Positions 58,322 to 64,000 of a stretch of 64,000 nucleotides of DNA are shown here, in pieces. The stretch's first letter is position 1; the number at the start of each line of letters is the position of its first letter. This DNA comes from Hymenopus coronatus (lineage: Eukaryota > Arthropoda > Insecta > Mantodea > Hymenopodidae), in the NCBI GenBank assembly GCA_030762935.1, contig CM060895.1, positions 76,925,001 through 76,989,000 of the forward strand. Direction: 5' to 3'. A model generated the notes under the pieces. The model was not told where the DNA came from. It was given only the letters and a program-made list of their open reading frames with translations, and searched no databases. The position numbers and the translations under genes are program-made.

Positions 58322-58939
58322 ATTTTTATTTTCTGTACACGTATTAGGTACATAGTGTATAGAGAAGGTTTGGTATCTTCCAAGGATGGGACACATGGAA
58401 ATTTTTTGCGAAAATGTTGATTTTCTCCAAAATGGCTCTAATGATTTTGATTAAAATATCTCACATTAAAACAACCTGACATATAAAATGTATATCTTGA
58501 ATTTTCTGGGAATACTCTCTGAAGACTGCTTTATTGTGGGTGAATTTTTCGGAATTTTGCATTACTGCTAAACTGTAATAGATGGACAAAGTCTTACCAC
58601 ACAAAAAAATTAGAGCACATTAAATCACACAATTTGTGTTATATACATTTTTTTCGTGGAGTTGATAGTTTTGAGATATGTCTTGTGTTAGGATGCAGCT
58701 TTAATTTATACTATTCTCATACAGGAATTTGTTAATTGCTGTCCATACAAACAAAGGAACTAAAATCACATATCAACCAGCGTTTGACTATCGCTTTAAC
58801 CTATGATACTCCCTTATTTCGTTTCTAGGTACTTACAAGGAAGCAAGTAATAAGACTATTTTTTCTTTATTAGAATGAAGTCAATAGAAGCATAATCTTT
58901 TTAACAAAGTCATATGAAAGCAATACATCAGATTTTTTA
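58322..58939 (+). repeat. R1 copy, + orientation, microsatellite region deleted
   Basis: TATTTTTATTTTCTGTACAC and a good hairpin, then TAGAGAAGG joins directly to TTTGGTATCTTCCAAGGATG, removing about 175 bp including the GT tract. Complete outer end. Confidence 0.92.
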
Positions 58940-59302
58940 TTTATTTATTATTTAATTTGCTTGAAATTTAAAGTCCTATCGCGACTATATACATATTTTT
59001 ACATAGATTTGCACATTGTGATTGATTTTATAAGAGTGCTTACATTTCTACATGAATTTGCATAGTTATTTGCATACTGTTTGAGATGAAGTAATTTTGT
59101 CTTTGTTTTTGAAATTGTTGACATACAGATGGTGGGCGGTTTATAAGACAGAAGATAGGAATGAGTCAGGGCTATGTGGAGTATGCAGTCTGATAATAAC
59201 TTGGTCTTGACGCTTGAAAGTACTTTATTGTCCGTCGTATTTCTAAAGTAACGGAAAGGAAGCATTCTAAAAATAAATTGCACGTATATCGGCATATCTG
59301 CT
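58940..59302. other. unassigned sequence
   Basis: A 98-codon ORF on - (58999-59295) has no domain that I recognise. No repeat match. Confidence 0.3.
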
Positions 59303-59306
59303 TTAA

Positions 59307-60019
59307 GGGGTGTCCATATGCCCTATCTTGCTAATGTTAAAGTTTGACCCATTATCTCAGCAACTATTTAAGATAATGAGCTTCATTTTTCAAGGTATAT
59401 TCAATCTACTGTTGATTAATGAAAAATAGAATACCTCGGTTCATTACAAGGAAAGTTAACATTTTTTAATAAATCGCTTAAAATCTTGCTAAAAAATTAT
59501 GATTTTTAAATTTTTAAAAAATAATGAATGCATATACATAAAAAGTTATTGTTAAAGTTAAGGCAATATAGGTGCAAATGTGTGATAAAATTTTCATTCC
59601 TTAGTGTCAATTAGTTTGAGATAATGGGGCATCAATATAGAAAATTTTACTTATTTAGAAATTGCCTTCAAGTATACAAAAAAAAATGTAACCTAACTTT
59701 TAAAACACAGCTTCATAGTACTTCGAAACTCTCAAATGTAAGAAATATAATTGGGGTGTCAATGCTGCCAATAGCTAAAATAAAACAAAAGAAACATCTG
59801 TTTCTAACACTAATACTTGCAAAGTTGTTGAAGATTTACCAAGTGAGTGTACTAAAATGCTTTAAAAACTACTACTCAAGATTATATTCAACAATATTTT
59901 TAAACTATTTACAATTAGCATACCTCTATGAAAATTATACCAAAATGAACGGGGTCTGTTCATATGCAATTAAAACATGACATTGAAGATAAATTATGAA
60001 AATAACATTTCGACTCCCC
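59307..60019. mobile_element. candidate TTAA-flanked DNA element, non-autonomous
   Basis: Starts GGGGTGTC after TTAA (59303-59306) and ends GACTCCCC before TTAA (60020-60023). The ends are inverted at 7 of 8 bases and the flanking TTAA is duplicated, the pattern of piggyBac-type insertions. The interior is very AT-rich with a 118-codon ORF (59624-59980) that shows no transposase motif. Short inverted ends leave room for chance. Confidence 0.5.
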
Positions 60020-60096
60020 TTAAGTTCAGGGAGCATTATATTTATTCTAGAAATTAAATTACAATGTTTTTGATATTGACGACCATTCCTCCATGT

Positions 60097-60917
60097 TTTA
60101 TTGCTTCTTCTATAGATAATATAGGTAGGTATTGAATTCCACATAAATATTTAAAATTTCATCAGAACTACAGCTTTTCAGGACTTGTGAATAAAAGTTT
60201 GAAAAAAGTTTGTGTTTTTGTGTGTGTCTGTTCCCCTTTGAACAGTATAACTCAAGAACGAAAAGTTCGTTAAATCCCAAACTTGGCATCTAAGTATAGT
60301 ATCCTCCAGGAATGCGACACAAAAAATTGTCCCACCCCAAACTACCATTTACCTGAAAGAAAAATCGAAAAGTTTATTTTACCCAAAAATGACTAACAAT
60401 TTTGATTAAAATGCGTGTATTAAAGATATATACATGACAATAATATATATTTTGGACCTTATTTTTTCTCTTTATTGTGGATGACTCTTGTATGATTGGT
60501 AAGCCGTAAATGTAAACAAAATGTTACTACACAAAATGAAATGTAGATTCCGTTGAAAGAATTTTTGTGCAGTTAACAAATTCCGAGATACCTCTTGCCA
60601 TTTGAATTCGTTTTTAAGTAATTATACTTTTTTCAAACGGTAGAAATAATTTGTTTCAAATGTGAATTTTTCCCCCACTCCTGACCATGCAAAGAAGAGA
60701 ATTGAAATTTCAACATCATGACACAGCCATATCTTTTAAAGGATGTGACTCTCGCTTTAGCCTAATGTATTCTTTTTATTTCCTCTCTATTTAGAAGGAA
60801 TCAAGTAATAAAACCATTTCTATTAATATTTATCTTGATAAGAATAAAGTAGATAGATTAATGTTTTTTTTTTAAGAATTGTTTTTGAAGAGCAGGCAGA
60901 GAAAGTAATTTGTAAAA
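60097..60917 (+). repeat. R1 copy, + orientation, ends eroded
   Basis: TTATTGCTTCTTCTATAGAT start without the palindrome, GT tract at 60212-60230, TTTGAAGAGCAGGCAGAGAA near the outer end (second subfamily). The last 30 bp are lost. Confidence 0.85.
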
Positions 60918-61179
60918 TAATTATCGCATATGAAATATGCTGCTTTGTTTTTCTAGTTAAGTTCCTTCTCCACAACTTTGTTCAGAGATGTAATGCATTT
61001 CTTGCATAATGTATGCTATTACTAATATGTTTTTCACTGGTACCCGGTTTAGCATTAACAGGGCCAAGTTAATTAAATTCCTCAACTCGACTAATTATTA
61101 AATTATTTGTTTGTAAATCTTTCGAGAATCTCTAACTACAATATACTCTGAATTGTTCTTTCCACACCATTCATTTGTA

Positions 61180-61400
61180 GGACAGAGGTTGGAGAGGTAG
61201 AATCAGATCAAAAATTTCAATGCATAGCCGGGATTTGACCTACGGACCTCCTGATTGCCGTTCAATTACTCTAATTACTGAGCTACCATGACAACATGCC
61301 GGCACAGTACTTAATTCTCCAACTGATTCGCATTTTTTTCCGCTAAACCACAAGATCTCAAATTATTTTGAGGTGTCATTCCATACGTCATACAAACTGT
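61180..61400 (-). repeat. SINE-S copy, - orientation
   Basis: AGGACAGAGGTTGGAGAGGT, GGGATTTGACCTACGG (reversed B box), TGAGCTACCATGAC (reversed A box), CATGCCGGCACAG, then the leader with CTCAAATTATTTTGAGG. Confidence 0.82.
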
Positions 61401-61429
61401 GTATAACTGTAAATAATAATAATGCTTAT

Positions 61430-61538
61430 TCTTTTTTTGGATACGTATTTTCAGCAAATTTTTGGTATACAATTTTTGGGTGAATGAAATACCTTCTCTG
61501 TACACTAAGTATATATTATGTGTACAGAAGGTAAAAAT
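61430..61538 (-). repeat. R1 hairpin-side fragment, - orientation
   Basis: TTTTTTTGGATACGTATTTT, TTTTTGGGTGAATG, then an altered palindrome TACACTAAGTATATATTATG ending GAAGGTAAAAATA. Confidence 0.8.
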
Positions 61539-61542
61539 ATGT

Positions 61543-61672
61543 AATCAAACCATTTCTACAAACGTTTGTTTCAAATAACATGAAGTGTATAAAAGAATAA
61601 GCTTTTATAATAATAATAATAATTTGTTAAAGAGTGCGTAGCTAAGGTCATGTGAATGTAACACATCTATAT
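61543..61672 (+). repeat. R1 outer-end fragment, + orientation
   Basis: AACCATTTCTACAAACG, AACATGAAGTGTATAAAAGA and GGTCATGTGAATGTAACACA. It contains a short AAT repeat and follows the - fragment without other sequence. Confidence 0.75.
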
Positions 61673-61705
61673 GAGTTAAAACTATAGAAACTACATAGAA
61701 ATGCC

Positions 61706-61782
61706 TACATTTCACCTGAAAAACTCGTGTTACAGTCCTCTGAATAAAGTTAAAAGTATAGAGCACTTTTATAAAAACGCTC

Positions 61783-61825
<43 letters not shown>

Positions 61826-62931
61826 ACTAAAAATGGAAATGTCGGTTAGATACCAAACTTGGTATATAATCTCGTTAGTTTCCAAAGATGTGACACGAAG
61901 ATTTTCAAGAAAATCTCCCATCCGCAATTACCCTTTACAAGACCATTTTTGAACATTTTGATTTTCAAAAGAATGGCTCTAATGATTTTGATTAAAATAA
62001 CACATGCCTAATGTTTTTATAACAAAATGCATTTCATGAATTTTCTGGTTTAGTCTCTGAAGACCTCTTTAGAAATGAAAATGAATGCAGAACCTTTATT
62101 AATTTTTTCCCCAATTAAAGGTTTAAACTCTTGTGAATGATTTTTGTAGAACTTTCGCATAACTGGTAAACCGTAAGAGATAGACAAAATGGCATTCCAC
62201 TAAAATGTAGATCTCGTTAAAATAACAAGTCATGTCCTGTACAATTTTTCTGTATAGTTATCCGTTGCCGAGTTAGCCCGGTTATTAGTTTTAGTTGTGA
62301 GCTACTTAAACTTTTCTCAGAAGGGAAGCCATCTTTCATTTCGTTTCTCTTTTGTTTATTCCTAACAAGAAAAGGGAACGGTATGTCAATTGTTTCCAAC
62401 AGCTACCGGTTGTTAAAAGATTTGACTATCACTTTAGCCTAGTACTTTCTCTGATTTTCCTTTAACTTATGTTTAAGAAGCAAGTAATGTGCTAATGGTT
62501 TAACTCAATTAGGATGATGTAGATAAAAGAATAATGTTTTGTAAGAAATATTTGTTTTGACTGCCTCCATAGTCTTCTGGTCAGCGATCAGACTTCTCAC
62601 CAGAAGGTTCCGAGTTCGTATCCCGGCTGGGGCGGGGAAGTTTTCTTTAACCAGAAGTATTCCCTATCCCGTACATAGTCTGGAGGTATAAATGTGCCTG
62701 TGTTTATTAATATAAAATTGATTAACCTAATTTTCTGAACCTACAGTTGTTTCACAATTCATAATCTCGATATGACTACTGAAGGGAAAGGATGCTATGC
62801 AAATGAAACAATTTAAAAAAAAACAACAAACTGTTTGTTTGCAGAACAAGTTTTGTTGTATTGACATTATTAACTGACTTTTCTGCAACATAATAGAGAA
62901 AGCCATGCGAATGGAGCACATCGGATTTTTC
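61706..62931 (+). repeat. R1 copy, + orientation, split by a SINE
   Basis: Begins at CATTTCACCTGAAAAACTCG. GT tract at 61786-61822, body to GTAAGAAATATTTGTTTT (62557), then about 270 bp of insert. It resumes at TTTGTTTGCAGAACAAG (62836) and ends GAATGGAGCACATCGGATTT. Confidence 0.88.
62558..62833 (+). repeat. tRNA-derived SINE inserted in R1
   Basis: AGTCTTCTGGTCAGCGATC (A-box-like), GAGTTCGTATCCCGGC (B box), tail GGGGAAGTTTTCTTTAACC, more sequence, then an A run at 62815-62824. Because it interrupts R1, it inserted later. The target duplication is not clear. Confidence 0.6.
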
Positions 62932-62955
62932 ACAGATGGGTATCCTTATTCCTAT

Positions 62956-63788
62956 TAATTTCTTTACACGTTCTATGTACATAGAGTATAGAGAAGATAT
63001 TGTATTCCACCCAAAAATTGGATACCGAGACTTCACCGGAAATACATGTTTTGTGTCCCCTGAATTCAAAAAAGGATTTTTGGAAAAAGGTCTGTGTGTC
63101 TGTGTGTCTATGGACAGCATAGCTCGAAAAAGAAAAGACCGTTAAATACCAAACTTGATATTTAAGTTTGATATCTTCCAAGGTTGCGACACGAAGATTT
63201 TCAAGAAAATCCTCCCACCCCTAACTACCCTTGACATGGAACTTTTTTTGAAAATTTTAATTTTCTCAAAAATGGCTGTAATGATTTTGATTCAAATCTC
63301 TTATATTTAAGCCATTTACATACCAATTAATTTTTTCTAGTAATAGCCTCTGAAGATTGATGAATTTTACGCCATTTTGCATAGCTGCTAAACCGTAACA
63401 GATGGACAAAAACTTTGTATACAAAAAATGTAGAACACGTTATAACATGAAATTTATGTGATATACATTTTTTGTGGAGTTGATCGTTTTTAGATATCCC
63501 TGGTTTTTGTTTTCAGTTTTGAAAAACTTATATTTTTCTCATACAGGAATTTGTCAACTCCTGTACGTACAAACAAAGGAACTTCAGTCACATAGCAATC
63601 AGCTTGTGACTATCACTATCACTATCACTTTAACCTCCCTTAATTCGCTTCTACTTACAAGGAAGCTAGAATAAGACTATTTTTGCTATTTCTTTCAGGA
63701 AGTAAGTAGAAGCATAAAGTTTTTAACAATAATTTGTTGCAGAGATCTAGGTAAAGTCGTGTGAGTAGAACACATCAGATTTTTTTTC
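62956..63788 (+). repeat. R1 copy, + orientation, full length
   Basis: TTAATTTCTTTACACG start and a perfect TTCTATGTACATAGA palindromic core, short GT tract (63093-63109), end GAGTAGAACACATCAGATTT. It lies 24 bp after the previous copy in the same direction. Confidence 0.95.
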
Positions 63789-64000
63789 AAGTATGTTGTT
63801 CAATGTAGGTTTTTTTTAATATAAATGTTGGTTAATGCAAATGATATTAGTTCCTGAGTGACAGAAGGGCTTGCATAATATATACCAGCTTTACTCTCCG
63901 TGGCAGTTACCAGTAGTATGAGATTATTGCAGATGGAGAATAGTGCACATTTAATTCCATGGAGCAATTCGAGATCAACAAACAGTTTTAAAAAATAAAT
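63789..64000. other. unassigned sequence at the window edge
   Basis: No repeat or coding signal recognised. Confidence 0.3.

Noticed and set aside
58999..59295. 98-codon ORF on - as a retroelement fragment
   Set aside because: I could not place it in any family motif by eye, so no call was made.
2086..63788. CRISPR-like or other programmed repeat system
   Set aside because: The repeats are long, in both orientations, irregularly spaced and diverged. They are transposable elements in a eukaryotic genome.

Overview
This 64 kb window looks like gene-poor, AT-rich DNA from an insect with a large, transposon-filled genome. I base that on a broken mariner-type element whose transposase starts with a DUF4817-like domain, remnants of Penelope-like and Helitron elements, several tRNA-derived SINE types, many dinucleotide and tetranucleotide microsatellites, and the absence of any convincing host exon. 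A polyneopteran insect (cockroach or termite side) is my best guess, held with low confidence. Nothing suggests a bacterial genome: I see no operons, rRNA, CRISPR array or dense coding.

The dominant feature is one interspersed repeat family, called R1 below. R1 is about 830-900 bp long. I can mark about 45 copies or pieces in both orientations, covering roughly 24 kb, over a third of the window (my hand-marked boundaries). I define R1 '+' as: a palindromic hairpin end (TTTTTACTTTCTCTAC then a self-complementary core around TATGTACATA), an A-rich run, a (GT)n microsatellite, 'GGGCAGCATAGCTCAAAAACG', a long AT-rich body, then GTAGAGAAAGTC and an end reading GAACACATCAGATTTTT. The motif ACTTTCTCTAC near one end and its complement GTAGAGAAAGT near the other form subterminal inverted repeats. 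No copy has a persistent coding frame, so R1 is non-autonomous. Its layout (subterminal inverted repeats, internal microsatellite, terminal stem-loop, insertion in T/A runs) resembles Helentron-associated elements such as Drosophila DINE-1/INE-1. That assignment is inference.

Layout. 0.3-1.8 kb: complete but inactivated DD41D mariner-superfamily element with 156-bp terminal inverted repeats and a TA duplication. 2.0-9.6 kb: R1 copies around a 3 kb featureless AT-rich stretch. 10-12.1 kb: cluster of SINEs in alternating orientation. 12.9-19.4 kb: more R1 copies and one GC-richer unexplained ORF. 20.3-23.3 kb: two copies of a diverged R1 subfamily around the GIY-YIG endonuclease end of a Penelope-like element. 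24-26.6 kb: mostly unassigned sequence plus SINEs. 26.6-33.2 kb: dense R1. 33.2-38.9 kb: unassigned sequence, a GC-richer block, a 0.4 kb polypurine tract, and an AT-rich tandem repeat of about 112 bp. 39-42 kb: unassigned sequence and SINE pieces. 43-47.2 kb: R1 mosaics. 48.1-49.5 kb: a second DUF4817 fragment and a decayed Helitron/Pif1-type helicase. 49.8-54.5 kb: R1. 54.5-58.3 kb: SINE pieces and unassigned sequence. 59.3-60.0 kb: a TTAA-flanked element. 60-63.8 kb: R1 again.

No genes here work together in a pathway. What the window shows is a history of nested insertions, tandem joining and inversion among transposable elements.
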